From assembly GCF_044458865.1 (NCBI RefSeq), contig NZ_JBITIH010000003.1, positions 62,001 through 126,000 on the forward strand: a stretch of DNA of 64,000 bases, written 5' to 3'. Made by a program: the position numbers and the translations under genes. Below the pieces are notes generated by a model. The model saw only the letters and a program-made list of their open reading frames with translations, was not told the DNA's origin and did not search any database. Shown piece after piece: positions 48,789 through 57,627 of the stretch (the first letter of the stretch is position 1; each line of letters begins with the position of its first letter). The DNA comes from Micromonospora_G sp044458865 (GTDB taxonomy: Bacteria > Actinomycetota > Actinomycetes > Mycobacteriales > Micromonosporaceae).

Positions 48789-50147
48789 CTAGGCGGCGAC
48801 CGGGCTGGCGAGGCGTACCTCGGCCGCGATCCGCTCGGCGACCGCCTGCGCGACCTCCTGGGTGGCCGCCTCGACCATCACCCGGACCAGCGGTTCGGTG
48901 CCGGACGGCCGGAGCAGCACCCGACCGGTCTCGCCCAGTTCCGCCTCGGCCTGCTCGGTCGCGGCGAGTACGGACGACGCCCCGGCTCCCACGGTGCGGT
49001 CCTCGACCGGAACGTTGATCAGCACCTGCGGGAGCTTCGTCATCACCGATGCCAGGTCGGCGAGGGAGCGCTTGGTCTGCGCCATCCGCGACATGAGCTG
49101 GAGGGCGGTGAGCAGCCCGTCGCCGGTGGTGGCGAACTCGGGGAGCACGATGTGTCCGCTCTGCTCGCCGCCGAGGGACAGGCCCGAGGCCCGCAACTCC
49201 TCCAGCACGTACCGGTCGCCGACCTTGGTCTCGATCAGCCGGATGCCCTGCTGGGACATGGCGATGCGCAGACCGAGGTTGCTCATCACGGTGGCGACCA
49301 GGGTGTTCTGGGTGAGTGTCCCAGCGTCGCGCATCGCCACCGCGAGGATGGCCATGACCTGGTCGCCGTCGATCTCCTGACCGTCGGCGGTGACCGCGAT
49401 GCACCGGTCGGCGTCGCCGTCGTGCGCGATGCCGAGGTCCGCCCCGTGCTCGACCACCGCGGCCTGGAGGCCGGCCAGGTGGTTGGAGCCACAGTCGTCG
49501 TTGATGTTGATCCCGTCCGGCTCGGCGTGGATCGCGATCACCTCGGCACCGGCCTCCCGGTACGCCACCGGCGCCAGGTCGGAGGCGGCGCCGTTGGCGC
49601 AGTCCACCACCACCTTGAGCCCGTCGAGCGGGTGCGAGATGCTGCCGACGAGGTGCTGGATGTAGTGGTCGGCGCCGTCGAGCAGGTCGTGCACCCGCCC
49701 GATGTCGGCGCCGGTGGGGCGGTGCCAGTCGGCCGAGCCGTTCAGCTCGATGGCCGCCTCGATCTTCAGCTCGACCTCGTCGGGGAGCTTGTGTCCGCCG
49801 GCGGCGAAGAGTTTGATCCCGTTGTCCGGCATCGGGTTGTGCGAGGCGGAGAGCATCACACCCAGGTCGGCCTTGGCCTCGCTGACCAGGTACGCGACCG
49901 CCGGCGTGGGGAGTACGCCGACCCGGACCACGTTCGCCCCGGCGCTGGCGAGGCCGGCCACCACCGCCGCCTCCAGCATCTCGCCGCTGGCCCGGGTGTC
50001 CCGGCCGACCACGGCCAGCGGCCGGTGACCAAGATCGGACTCGGCCAGGGTGTGCGCCGCCGCGACCGCGACCGCGAGCGCCAACTCGGGGGTCAGGTCG
50101 GCGTTCGCACGTCCACGTACGCCATCCGTGCCGAACAACCGGCCCAT
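48789..50147 (-). CDS. glmM: Phosphoglucosamine mutase
   Basis: It converts glucosamine-6-phosphate to glucosamine-1-phosphate. ATG 50147 (MGRLFGTDGVRG) follows GGAGG by 10 nt and gives 452 residues. The phospho-serine loop is GVMLSASHNPMPDNGIK, the metal loop is AHDGDADRCIAV, the sugar-binding loop is GGEQSGHIVL, and the phosphate-binding end is LLRPSGTEPLVRVM. It lies downstream of rpsI behind a terminator. Confidence 0.97.
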   Translation of the reverse strand: MGRLFGTDGVRGRANADLTPELALAVAVAAAHTLAESDLGHRPLAVVGRDTRASGEMLEAAVVAGLASAGANVVRVGVLPTPAVAYLVSEAKADLGVMLSASHNPMPDNGIKLFAAGGHKLPDEVELKIEAAIELNGSADWHRPTGADIGRVHDLLDGADHYIQHLVGSISHPLDGLKVVVDCANGAASDLAPVAYREAGAEVIAIHAEPDGININDDCGSNHLAGLQAAVVEHGADLGIAHDGDADRCIAVTADGQEIDGDQVMAILAVAMRDAGTLTQNTLVATVMSNLGLRIAMSQQGIRLIETKVGDRYVLEELRASGLSLGGEQSGHIVLPEFATTGDGLLTALQLMSRMAQTKRSLADLASVMTKLPQVLINVPVEDRTVGAGASSVLAATEQAEAELGETGRVLLRPSGTEPLVRVMVEAATQEVAQAVAERIAAEVRLASPVAA

Positions 50148-50182
50148 GCGCGAGTACCTCCGGGGAGCAGACCATTGGAAAA

Positions 50183-50232
50183 AGCGAACGGCCGGGGCCG
50201 CCACCACGCGAGGGGGAGGCGGACCCGGCCGT
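50183..50232 (-). terminator. Rho-independent terminator of rplM-rpsI
   Basis: ACGGCCGGGGCCGCC (50188-50202) pairs with 50218-50232 with one mismatch. On the minus strand the hairpin is followed by TCGCTTTTTCC. It lies 31 nt after the rpsI stop and just before glmM. Confidence 0.85.
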
Positions 50233-50262
50233 CCGTCAGACGTGCAAGGGGGGTGAGGCTGA

Positions 50263-50751
50263 TTAGCGCTTCGAGTACTGAGGCGCCTTACGGGCCTTCT
50301 TGAGACCGTACTTCTTGCTTTCCTTGACCCGGGCGTCCCGGGTGAGGAAGCCGGCCTTCTTGAGCGCCGGACGGTCGTCCGGCTCGTTCACGATCAGCGC
50401 ACGGGCGATGCCGAGGCGCAGCGCGCCGGCCTGGCCGGTGGTGCCGCCGCCGCGGAGGTTCGCGATCACGTCGAACTGCTCGGCCTTCTCGGCGGTCACC
50501 AGCGGCTCCTTGATGAGCTGCTGGTGCACCTTGCTCGGGAAGTAGGCCTCAAGCTCACGGCCGTTGCAGGTGATCTTGCCGCTGCCGGGGACGATGCGAA
50601 CCCGGACGATGGCCTCCTTGCGGCGGCCAACGGTCTGGATCGGCCGGTCACCCCGGGGGGCGCGGACGACCGGGGCAGCCGGGGCCTCGACCTCGGTCTC
50701 GATGACGGTCTCGGCGACCGGGGTGGCCTCAGCCTCAAACGTGTCGGTCAT
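50263..50751 (-). CDS. rpsI: 30S ribosomal protein S9
   Basis: S9 lies in the head of the 30S subunit, and its C-terminal tail reaches the P-site tRNA. ATG 50751 follows GAAGGA and gives 162 residues. About 35 acidic N-terminal residues (Glu/Ala/Val-rich) are an actinobacterial extension. The conserved part has TVGRRKEAIVRVRI, GGGTTGQAGALRLGIARAL and the ending KKARKAPQYSKR. It follows rplM after about 20 nt, the universal L13-S9 operon. Confidence 0.98.
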   Translation of the reverse strand: MTDTFEAEATPVAETVIETEVEAPAAPVVRAPRGDRPIQTVGRRKEAIVRVRIVPGSGKITCNGRELEAYFPSKVHQQLIKEPLVTAEKAEQFDVIANLRGGGTTGQAGALRLGIARALIVNEPDDRPALKKAGFLTRDARVKESKKYGLKKARKAPQYSKR

Positions 50752-50771
50752 GCTGATTCCTTCGTCCGCGC

Positions 50772-51215
50772 TCACTGCGCGATCTGCTTGATCTCGAACG
50801 GCACCGGCGCCTGCGCAGTGTGCGGGTGCTCAGCCCCGGGGTAGACCTTCAGCTTCTTGATCAGCTGCCGGCCGAGCTTGTTGTGCGGGAGCATGCCCTT
50901 GACGGCCAGCTCGATGGCCTGCTCGGGGCGCTTCTCCAGCAGCTCCTCGTAGCGGACCTGCTTGAGGCCGCCCGGGTAACCGGAGTGACGGTAAGCGATC
51001 TTGGTCTGCCGCTTGTTGCCGGTCAGCGCGACCTTGCCCGCGTTCACGACGATGACGAAGTCACCGGTGTCGACGTGCGGCGCGAAAGTCGGCTTGTGCT
51101 TACCACGCAGCAACGTGGCGGCATGGGTGGCCAGACGGCCCAGCACGACATCAGCGGCGTCGATTACGTGCCACTGACGCTCGATCTCACCCGGCTTCGG
51201 GCTGTACGTACGCAC
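50772..51215 (-). CDS. rplM: 50S ribosomal protein L13
   Basis: The 147-residue protein is an early-assembling 50S component. GTG 51215 (VRTYSPKPGEIERQWHVIDA) follows AAGG at 7 nt; the longer open frame upstream is not conserved. VLGRLATHAATLLRGKHKP, HSGYPGG and AVKGMLPHNKLGRQ are typical. It is the first gene of the rplM-rpsI operon. Confidence 0.97.
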   Translation of the reverse strand: MRTYSPKPGEIERQWHVIDAADVVLGRLATHAATLLRGKHKPTFAPHVDTGDFVIVVNAGKVALTGNKRQTKIAYRHSGYPGGLKQVRYEELLEKRPEQAIELAVKGMLPHNKLGRQLIKKLKVYPGAEHPHTAQAPVPFEIKQIAQ

Positions 51216-51512
51216 AGGTCTACCTTGTCTCGTCGTCGGTCTGGGGTCACGCACCGGAAACCAGGCGCGCACGAACGACCAAGCGTACCTGATGGGGCAC
51301 GCCCTCGGCTGTCACACAACAGCAGGCGATGTTACTCTTCCGGCCCGCACGCGGTCAAAACGGGGGCTCGGGTCGCCGCTGGTCACCCGCCCCGCCCGTC
51401 GGCCCGGGCCAGGCAGCAAGCCGGCCACTCGATCAAAAGCCACAGCTGATCGCGCCCCCTAAGCCAATCACACCCGTCTCGCCCGCCCGTCACCGCCACC
51501 CGGTCGGCGCGT
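51216..51512. other. Leader and promoter region of rplM-rpsI
   Basis: This 297-nt gap lies between narK (stop 51513) and rplM (start 51215), both leftward. It must carry the ribosomal operon promoter. TACGCT occurs on the minus strand near 51285 but I cannot pair it with a clear -35. No gene and no known leader fold is recognised. Confidence 0.35.
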
Positions 51513-52988
51513 TCAGACGCCCGGCAGGCGGCGCGGTGACGGACGGAGGTAGACCGCCCAGGTCACCAGGACGCAGAGCGCGTAACAGCAGATGAAGCTG
51601 AGGTAGGCGGCGTCCGCCGACCGGTACGCCAGGAACGACTGCCGGAAGGCGATGTTGACCAGCACTCCCCCGAAGGCCCCGACCGCCCCGGCGATCCCGA
51701 TCAACGCCCCCGCCAGCCGCGCCGCCCGCCGCACCGGGTCCTCACCCGCCGCCGGATCGGCACCGGCCGCGTTCCGGATCCGGGCACGGAAGATCGCCGG
51801 GATCATCTTGTACGTCGACCCGTTGCCGATCCCGGAGAAGACGAAGAGCGCGGTGAACCCCACCAGGTAGAGCGGCAGCGAACCCCGGCCCGAGGCGTAC
51901 AGCACCACGCTGGCGCCGACCGCCATCGCGACGAAGTTCCAGCAGGTGACCCGGGCCCCGCCCAGCCGGTCGGCGAGGTAGCCGCCGAACGGTCGGATCA
52001 GCGATCCCACCAGCGGCCCGAGGAAGGTGAGGTACGCGGCGTCCAGCGGGGTGGCGAACCGGTCACCGAACTGCACCTGGAGCACCTGTCCGAAAGCAAA
52101 CCCGAACCCGATGAACGAGCCGAATGTCCCGATGTAGAGGAAGGACATGATCCAGGTGTGCGGGTCCCGGGCCACCTCCCGCATCGCCCCCCGCTCGCCC
52201 GGCACCCCGGGCACCCCGCCACGTGCCGTTGCCGCCGGCGAGAGGTTGTCCATGTGGCGCGCGGCGAGCAGCGCGGCCAGCACGATCAGAGGCAGGTAGA
52301 CCGCCGGGACCAACCGGGGGTACGCCGCGCCCGCCGTTGCCAGCACCAGCAGGCCGACCAGTTGCACCGCCGGTACGCCTAGGTTGCCGCCACCCGCGTT
52401 GAGGCCAAGCGCCCAGCCCTTGTGCCGGTCCGGGTAGAACTGGTTGATGTTCGCCATCGACGAGGCGAAGTTGCCGCCGCCGACGCCGGCGAGGCAGGCG
52501 AGGATCATCAGCGTCTGGTAGGAGACGCCCGGTTCGATCAGGATCGCCATCGGGATGGTCGGCAGGAGCAGCAGGGCCGCGCTGATCACGGTCCAGTTCC
52601 GTCCCCCGAAGACTCCCACGGCGAAGGTGTACGGCAGCCGCAGCGCCGCCCCGAGTGCCGTCGGTACGGCCGTGAGCAGGAATTTCCCGGCCGGGTCGAT
52701 GCCGTACTCGGGGCCGAGGAAGAGCACCAGCACCGACCAGAGGCTCCAGACCGAGAAGCCGATGTGCTCGGAGAGGACCGAGAAGATCAGGTTCCGGCGG
52801 GCGACGGCGGCACCGGTGGTCCGCCAGAAGGTCGGGTCCTCCGGACGCCAGTCGTCGATCCGGTGCCGTCGGCCGCCAGCGGCCAGACCCGTACCGCCCG
52901 GCAACGGATCCGGCCTCGCCGGAGCCGGCACGACTGGCATGACCGGCGGGACCTCGGCGGCATCTGCGGTGCTCGCGGCTCTGCTCAC
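51513..52988 (-). CDS. narK: Nitrate/nitrite transporter, NarK type
   Basis: The 491-residue major facilitator protein has about 12 membrane helices. The nitrate signatures are LACLAGVGGGNFASSMANINQFYPDRHKGWALGLNAGGGNLGV and, in the second half, FVFSGIGNGSTYKMIP. The conserved Arg of RLPYTFAVG lines the pore. A Pro/Ala-rich cytoplasmic N terminus of about 40 residues precedes it. It is divergent from the nitrate reductase operon 1 kb away, with a methyltransferase between, and probably supplies that pathway. Confidence 0.93.
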   Translation of the reverse strand: MSRAASTADAAEVPPVMPVVPAPARPDPLPGGTGLAAGGRRHRIDDWRPEDPTFWRTTGAAVARRNLIFSVLSEHIGFSVWSLWSVLVLFLGPEYGIDPAGKFLLTAVPTALGAALRLPYTFAVGVFGGRNWTVISAALLLLPTIPMAILIEPGVSYQTLMILACLAGVGGGNFASSMANINQFYPDRHKGWALGLNAGGGNLGVPAVQLVGLLVLATAGAAYPRLVPAVYLPLIVLAALLAARHMDNLSPAATARGGVPGVPGERGAMREVARDPHTWIMSFLYIGTFGSFIGFGFAFGQVLQVQFGDRFATPLDAAYLTFLGPLVGSLIRPFGGYLADRLGGARVTCWNFVAMAVGASVVLYASGRGSLPLYLVGFTALFVFSGIGNGSTYKMIPAIFRARIRNAAGADPAAGEDPVRRAARLAGALIGIAGAVGAFGGVLVNIAFRQSFLAYRSADAAYLSFICCYALCVLVTWAVYLRPSPRRLPGV

Positions 52989-53139
52989 GGCCGGCTCCCC
53001 TCGTTCGGTGACGAGACGAAACTAGGGACGGTCGATTTCCGAGCCGTTCGTGCGATGAGTCCGCGCCGCAACCTTCCCCGCACCATCGTCGGCGCGCCCC
53101 GGTGAGAAGTTCGCCACGAAGGTCAGGCGCGGGTCGGGT

Positions 53140-53841
53140 TCAGTTCTCGGGTCGCCGTCCGCCGAAGACGGCGAAGCGCCATGCCTTGAAGTAGCAGTCG
53201 ACGTCGACGAGACCCGCCGCCCCGAGCCAGTCGCACTGGGCGGCGACCGGAGCCGGGCGGTCGTACGACATCCGTTGCTGGGCGGCCTCGATCTCCGCCT
53301 CGTCCGAGCCGAGTGCGGTGATCTGGTCCAGCCACACCCGCTGGTACCGCCGGTCGAGTTCAGGGGTGGGGCCGGCTACCTGTTCGGCGTTGACGAAGAC
53401 GCCGCCGGGCCGGAGCACCTCGGCTATCCGCTGATAGAGGGCGCGTTTGCCGTCGTCGTCGAGGTGGTGGATGGCGAGCGCGGAGACCACCGCGTCGTAG
53501 CGTCCCGCAGGTAGCGGCGCGGCCAGGTCGGCCACCTCGATCCGGTGCGGCACCCCCTGGGCGGTGAGGTGTCCGGCAGCCACCGCGAGCATCGCGGGCG
53601 CCGCGTCGAGCAGGGTCAGCCGGGCACCGGGTACGGCCGCGCCGATCAGGGACGAGAGCAGCCCGGTGCCGGCGCCCAGGTCGAGCACCTCGGGGGTACG
53701 GCCGTCGGCCAGTGCCGCCCGCAGTGTTGGCGAGGCCACCTCGACCGTTGTGCCGTAGAAGTCGTCGAAGCACGGCACGAGCCGTCGTCGCGCCTGGTCA
53801 TAGGTGCCGGCGGCGGCCTCGAACAGTTGCACCACACTCAT
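53140..53841 (-). CDS. Class I SAM-dependent methyltransferase
   Basis: The 233-residue protein has the SAM loop VLDLGAGTGLLSSLIGAAVPG, the acidic residue in LTLLDAAP, and motif DAVVSALAIHHLDD. It begins VQLFEAAAGTYDQARRRLVPCFDDFY, typical of small-molecule methyltransferases of the UbiE/Coq5-like superfamily. The substrate is unknown. It is divergent from the nitrate reductase gene, with a TATAAT box in the shared 145-nt gap. Confidence 0.85.
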   Translation of the reverse strand: MSVVQLFEAAAGTYDQARRRLVPCFDDFYGTTVEVASPTLRAALADGRTPEVLDLGAGTGLLSSLIGAAVPGARLTLLDAAPAMLAVAAGHLTAQGVPHRIEVADLAAPLPAGRYDAVVSALAIHHLDDDGKRALYQRIAEVLRPGGVFVNAEQVAGPTPELDRRYQRVWLDQITALGSDEAEIEAAQQRMSYDRPAPVAAQCDWLGAAGLVDVDCYFKAWRFAVFGGRRPEN

Positions 53842-53875
53842 CCATGACTCCCGGGATGTGAGACGACTTTCCCAG

Positions 53876-53881
53876 ATTATA
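53876..53881 (-). promoter_or_regulatory. -10 box of the methyltransferase gene
   Basis: TATAAT occurs on the minus strand 34 nt before the ATG at 53841. The -35 region is not obvious. This is an unusually perfect -10 for such GC-rich DNA. Confidence 0.5.
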
Positions 53882-53892
53882 GACCCCGGCGG

Positions 53893-53964
53893 GTAACCCT
53901 ATGCCCCCACGTACTGTGAGCGCCTCTTAGCAGGCACGAAACAAAGGTGACCCGGCGGCGAAAC
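53893..53964 (+). promoter_or_regulatory. Candidate nitrogen-regulator (GlnR/NnaR) region before nasA
   Basis: GAAAC occurs at 53938-53942 and 53960-53964, exactly 22 nt apart, and GTAAC and GTGAC at 53893-53897 and 53947-53951. GlnR boxes are made of gTnAc and GaAAc half-sites, but here the spacing within a pair is 8 rather than 6 nt, so the match is imperfect. Confidence 0.3.
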
Positions 53965-53986
53965 CACCCCCATCCACGCTTCCGAC

Positions 53987-56155
53987 ATGACGGACCCTGC
54001 GCGGAGCGAGACGCACGCCGATGCGCCACGGCCCGGTACGACACCCCCCACCTCGGCAGCAGAGGTCGACACGCACTGCCCGTACTGCGCGCTGCAATGC
54101 GGGATGACGCTGCGCGCCACACCCGAACGAGTCGAGGTCCGGCCCCGACAGTTCCCCACCAACCGGGGCGGGCTCTGCCAGAAGGGCTGGACCGCCGCCG
54201 AACTGCTCGACCACCCCGACCGACTGACCACCCCGCTCGTCCGCGACCGGCACACCGGGAAACTGCGACCGGCGAGTTGGGACGAGGCACTGGACCGGGT
54301 GACCGACGGTGTCACCGCGCTCCAGGCGGCGCACGGCCGGGACAGCATCGCTGTCTTCGGCGGTGGCGGACTGACCAACGAGAAGGCGTACGCGCTGGGC
54401 AAGTTCGCCCGGGTGGCGCTCCGTACCCGTCAGATCGACTACAACGGACGGTTCTGCATGTCCTCGGCCGCCGCCGCCGGGAACCGGGCCTTCGGCGTCG
54501 ACCGGGGACTACCGTTCCCCCTGGCCGACCTGGCCCGCGCCGACACCCTGTTGCTGGTCGGGGCGAACGTGGCCGAGACCATGCCACCGCTGGTGCGCTA
54601 CCTGGTCGAACAGAAGCAACGCGGCGGCACCCTGATCGTGATCGACCCACGGGCCACCGCCACGGCACGGCAGGCCACCCTGCACCTGCAACCAATGCCC
54701 GGAACCGACCTGGCGGTGGCCAACGCCCTGCTGCACATCGCGCTCGCCGAAGGCTGGGCCGACCGGGAGTACGTCGAGGACCGGACCACCGGCTTCGACG
54801 CCGTACGCCGAAGTGTCGCGGGCTACTGGCCGGCGCAGGTCGAGCGACTCTCCGGCGTACCGGTAGCGGACCTGGAGGCGGCGGCGCGGGCGCTGGGCAC
54901 CGCCGGTACGGCCATCATCCTGACCGCCCGTGGCGCCGAGCAGCACACCAAGGGTGTCGACACGGTCACCGCCTTCATCAACCTCGCACTCGCCCTCGGG
55001 CTGCCCGGCCGGCCCGGCTCCGGTTACGGCTGCCTGACCGGACAGGGCAACGGCCAGGGCGGACGCGAACACGGGCAGAAGGCCGACCAGCTCCCCGGCT
55101 ACCGGCGGATCGACGACCCGGCGGCCCGCGCGCACGTCGCCGGTGTCTGGGGCGTACGCCCGGACGACCTGCCCGGTCCCGGTCTGTCCGCGTACGAACT
55201 GCTCGACTCGATCGGCTCGCCGGACGGCCCCCGGGCGCTGCTGGTCTTCGGCTCGAACCCGGTCGTCTCCGCACCCCGGGCGGGTCGGATCCAGCGTCGT
55301 CTGTCCGATCTGGACCTGCTGGTGGTCGCGGACTTCGTCCTCTCCGAGACGGCGGCGATGGCCGACGTGGTGCTGCCGACCGCGCAGTGGGCGGAGGAGG
55401 ACGGCACGATGACCAACCTGGAGGGCAGGGTGCTCCGGCGGCGGGCACTGCGCCCGCCACCTCCCGGTGTCCGCACCGACCTGGCCGTCATCGCCGAACT
55501 GGCCCGCCGGCTCGGCGTCACCGGCCCGGGCATGGCCGACGCCGACGCGAGCGGGCCGACGTTTCCGGACGATCCGCGGCTGGTCTTCGACGAACTGCGG
55601 CGGGCGTCGGCCGGCGGGATCGCCGACTACGCGGGGGTGACGTGGGAGCGGATCGACGCCGAGAACGGCATCTTCTGGCCCTGTCCGGCACCGTTCCGCC
55701 CGGACACCCCGCGACTGTTCACCACGACCTTCCCCACGGTGGACGGGCGGGCCCGGTTCGTGCCGGTGGAGCACCGACCGGCCGCCGAGGAGGTCTGCCC
55801 GGACTACCCGCTCTACCTGACCACCGGGCGGGTGCTCGCCCAGTACCAGTCCGGCGCGCAGACCCGCCGGGTGGCGCCGCTGCGGACCGCCGCACCGAAC
55901 GCCTTCCTCGAACTCCACCCGGACCTGGCCCACCGGCTCGGCGTGGTCGACGGCGACGAGGTACGGATCAGCAGCCGCCGGGGTGAGATGCGGGCACCGG
56001 CCCGGCTCAGCGACACGATCCGGGTCGACACCGTCTTCGCCCCCTTCCACTGGGCCGGGGTGGCCAGGGCCAACTCGCTGACCAACGACGCGCTCGACCC
56101 GACGTCCAGGATGCCCGAGTTCAAGATCTGCGCGGTACGGGTGGAGCGGGCATGA
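53987..56155 (+). CDS. nasA: Assimilatory nitrate reductase catalytic subunit
   Basis: It reduces nitrate to nitrite at a molybdenum bis-MGD centre. The 722-residue protein has a 4Fe-4S motif near the N terminus (HCPYCALQCGM, then GGLCQKGW). Molybdopterin-binding blocks follow: NGRFCMSSAAAAGNRAFG, TRGAEQHTKGVDTV, GSGYGCLTGQGNGQGGREHGQKADQLPG, and FGSNPVVSAP. The C-terminal molybdopterin dinucleotide domain has YPLYLTTGRVLAQYQSGAQTRR and PFHWAG. It overlaps the next gene by ATGA. The first of five coupled nitrate-assimilation genes. Confidence 0.95.
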   Translation: MTDPARSETHADAPRPGTTPPTSAAEVDTHCPYCALQCGMTLRATPERVEVRPRQFPTNRGGLCQKGWTAAELLDHPDRLTTPLVRDRHTGKLRPASWDEALDRVTDGVTALQAAHGRDSIAVFGGGGLTNEKAYALGKFARVALRTRQIDYNGRFCMSSAAAAGNRAFGVDRGLPFPLADLARADTLLLVGANVAETMPPLVRYLVEQKQRGGTLIVIDPRATATARQATLHLQPMPGTDLAVANALLHIALAEGWADREYVEDRTTGFDAVRRSVAGYWPAQVERLSGVPVADLEAAARALGTAGTAIILTARGAEQHTKGVDTVTAFINLALALGLPGRPGSGYGCLTGQGNGQGGREHGQKADQLPGYRRIDDPAARAHVAGVWGVRPDDLPGPGLSAYELLDSIGSPDGPRALLVFGSNPVVSAPRAGRIQRRLSDLDLLVVADFVLSETAAMADVVLPTAQWAEEDGTMTNLEGRVLRRRALRPPPPGVRTDLAVIAELARRLGVTGPGMADADASGPTFPDDPRLVFDELRRASAGGIADYAGVTWERIDAENGIFWPCPAPFRPDTPRLFTTTFPTVDGRARFVPVEHRPAAEEVCPDYPLYLTTGRVLAQYQSGAQTRRVAPLRTAAPNAFLELHPDLAHRLGVVDGDEVRISSRRGEMRAPARLSDTIRVDTVFAPFHWAGVARANSLTNDALDPTSRMPEFKICAVRVERA

Positions 56156-57627
56156 CCGGCCGGGTGGTGATCGTGGGCTACGGCATGGCCGGTTCCCGGC
56201 TGGCGAGCGAACTGCGGGCCCGGGACGGGGACCGGAAGATCATGGTGCTCGGGGCCGAACCGCACCGGGCGTACAACCGGATCATGCTGTCGAACCTGCT
56301 CGCCGGCAAGATCGACGAGACGCAGGTGGAACTCACCGAAGCCGCCGGACACGGAGTGGACATCCGGCCCGGGGTCACGGTCACCGCCGTCGACCCGGCC
56401 GCCACGACAGTCACCACCGACCGGCAGGAGATCATCGAGTACGACCACCTCGTACTCGCCACCGGCAGCCGGGCCCTGGTGCCGCCGCTGCCCGGACTCG
56501 TACCCGACCGGCAGACCGCACCCGACCCGGAACGACTGCCGCGACGGGTGGTCACCTTCCGTACCCTGGACGACTGCCGGCGGATCCTCGACGCCGCCAC
56601 CGGCGCGCGGACCGCGCTGGTCCTCGGCGGCGGCCTGCTCGGCCTCGAAGCCGCCCGTGGCCTCGCCGCCCGGGGCCTCGACGTACGGGTGGTGCACCCG
56701 GTCGGGCACCTGATGGAACGCCAACTCGACCCGGCCGCCGGCGCCGTGCTGGCCCAGACCCTCGCCGGGCTCGGCGTCACCAGTCACCTCGACACCACCG
56801 CGACCGCGGTCGGCGCCGAACCCGACCAGGTCACCCTCACCCTCGCCACCGGACAGCGGCTCACCGCCGACCTGCTGGTGCTCGCCTGCGGCGTACGGCC
56901 GGAGACCGGACTGGCGCGGGCCGCCGGCCTGGCGGTGGAACGCGGCATCGTGGTCGACGACCGGCTGCGCACCAGCGACCCTCGCATCTCGGCGATCGGC
57001 GACTGCGCCCAGCACGAGGGACAGCTCACCGGGCTGGTCTCCCCCGCCTGGGCGCAGGCCCGGGTGCTGGCCCAGGTGCTGACCGGCGACGACCCGCAGG
57101 CCCGGTACCGGCCGCAGGCACCGGTCACCCGGCTCAAGGCGGCCGGCATCGACCTCGCCGCGATGGGGGACCTGACCCCCACCGACGCGGCCGAACCGGC
57201 GGTGGAGGAACTGAGCTTCACCGACCCGGCCCGGGGCACTTACGCCCGGCTCCGGATCGTCCACGAACGACTGACCGGGGCGATCATGCTCGGCGACAAC
57301 CCGGCCGTCGGCACCGTCATCCAGCTCTTCGACCGGGGCACACCGGTGCCGAGCGACCGCCGGGCGCTGCTGCTCGGCCGGGCACTCGGCGGCCAATCCG
57401 CCACCCCGGTCGAATCCCCGGCGCTGATGCCGGACGCGGCCACCGTCTGCCAGTGCAACACCGTGCCCAAGGGAGCACTGGTCCGGTGCTGGCGGGCGGG
57501 TGCCCGCACGGTGACCGAGGTGGTCGCCGCGACCCGGGCCACCACCGGCTGCGGAAGCTGCCGGGACGCGGTCGAGGGAATCGTCAACTGGTTGTCCACG
57601 GTCGACTCCGCGGAGGTGACAGGGTGA
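56152..57627 (+). CDS. FAD-dependent electron-transfer subunit of the nitrate/nitrite reductase
   Basis: The 491-residue flavoprotein is related to the N-terminal half of NirB. FAD loop: VVIVGYGMAGSRLASELRA. NAD(P)H loop: ALVLGGGLLGLEAARGLAARG. FAD block: ISAIGDCAQHEGQ. At the C terminus a BFD-type 2Fe-2S domain has Cys pairs CQC and GCGSC. It probably passes electrons from NAD(P)H to the nitrate reductase encoded just upstream. It overlaps nasA by ATGA and nirB by GTGA. Confidence 0.9.
   Translation: MTGRVVIVGYGMAGSRLASELRARDGDRKIMVLGAEPHRAYNRIMLSNLLAGKIDETQVELTEAAGHGVDIRPGVTVTAVDPAATTVTTDRQEIIEYDHLVLATGSRALVPPLPGLVPDRQTAPDPERLPRRVVTFRTLDDCRRILDAATGARTALVLGGGLLGLEAARGLAARGLDVRVVHPVGHLMERQLDPAAGAVLAQTLAGLGVTSHLDTTATAVGAEPDQVTLTLATGQRLTADLLVLACGVRPETGLARAAGLAVERGIVVDDRLRTSDPRISAIGDCAQHEGQLTGLVSPAWAQARVLAQVLTGDDPQARYRPQAPVTRLKAAGIDLAAMGDLTPTDAAEPAVEELSFTDPARGTYARLRIVHERLTGAIMLGDNPAVGTVIQLFDRGTPVPSDRRALLLGRALGGQSATPVESPALMPDAATVCQCNTVPKGALVRCWRAGARTVTEVVAATRATTGCGSCRDAVEGIVNWLSTVDSAEVTG

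Noticed and set aside
53893..53964. A firm GlnR box before nasA
   Set aside because: Half-sites are present, but their spacing departs from the known pattern; kept only as a low-confidence regulatory region.
54509..57396. Long open frames antisense to nasA and the flavoprotein gene
   Set aside because: Both are shadows of clearly recognised enzymes on the plus strand.
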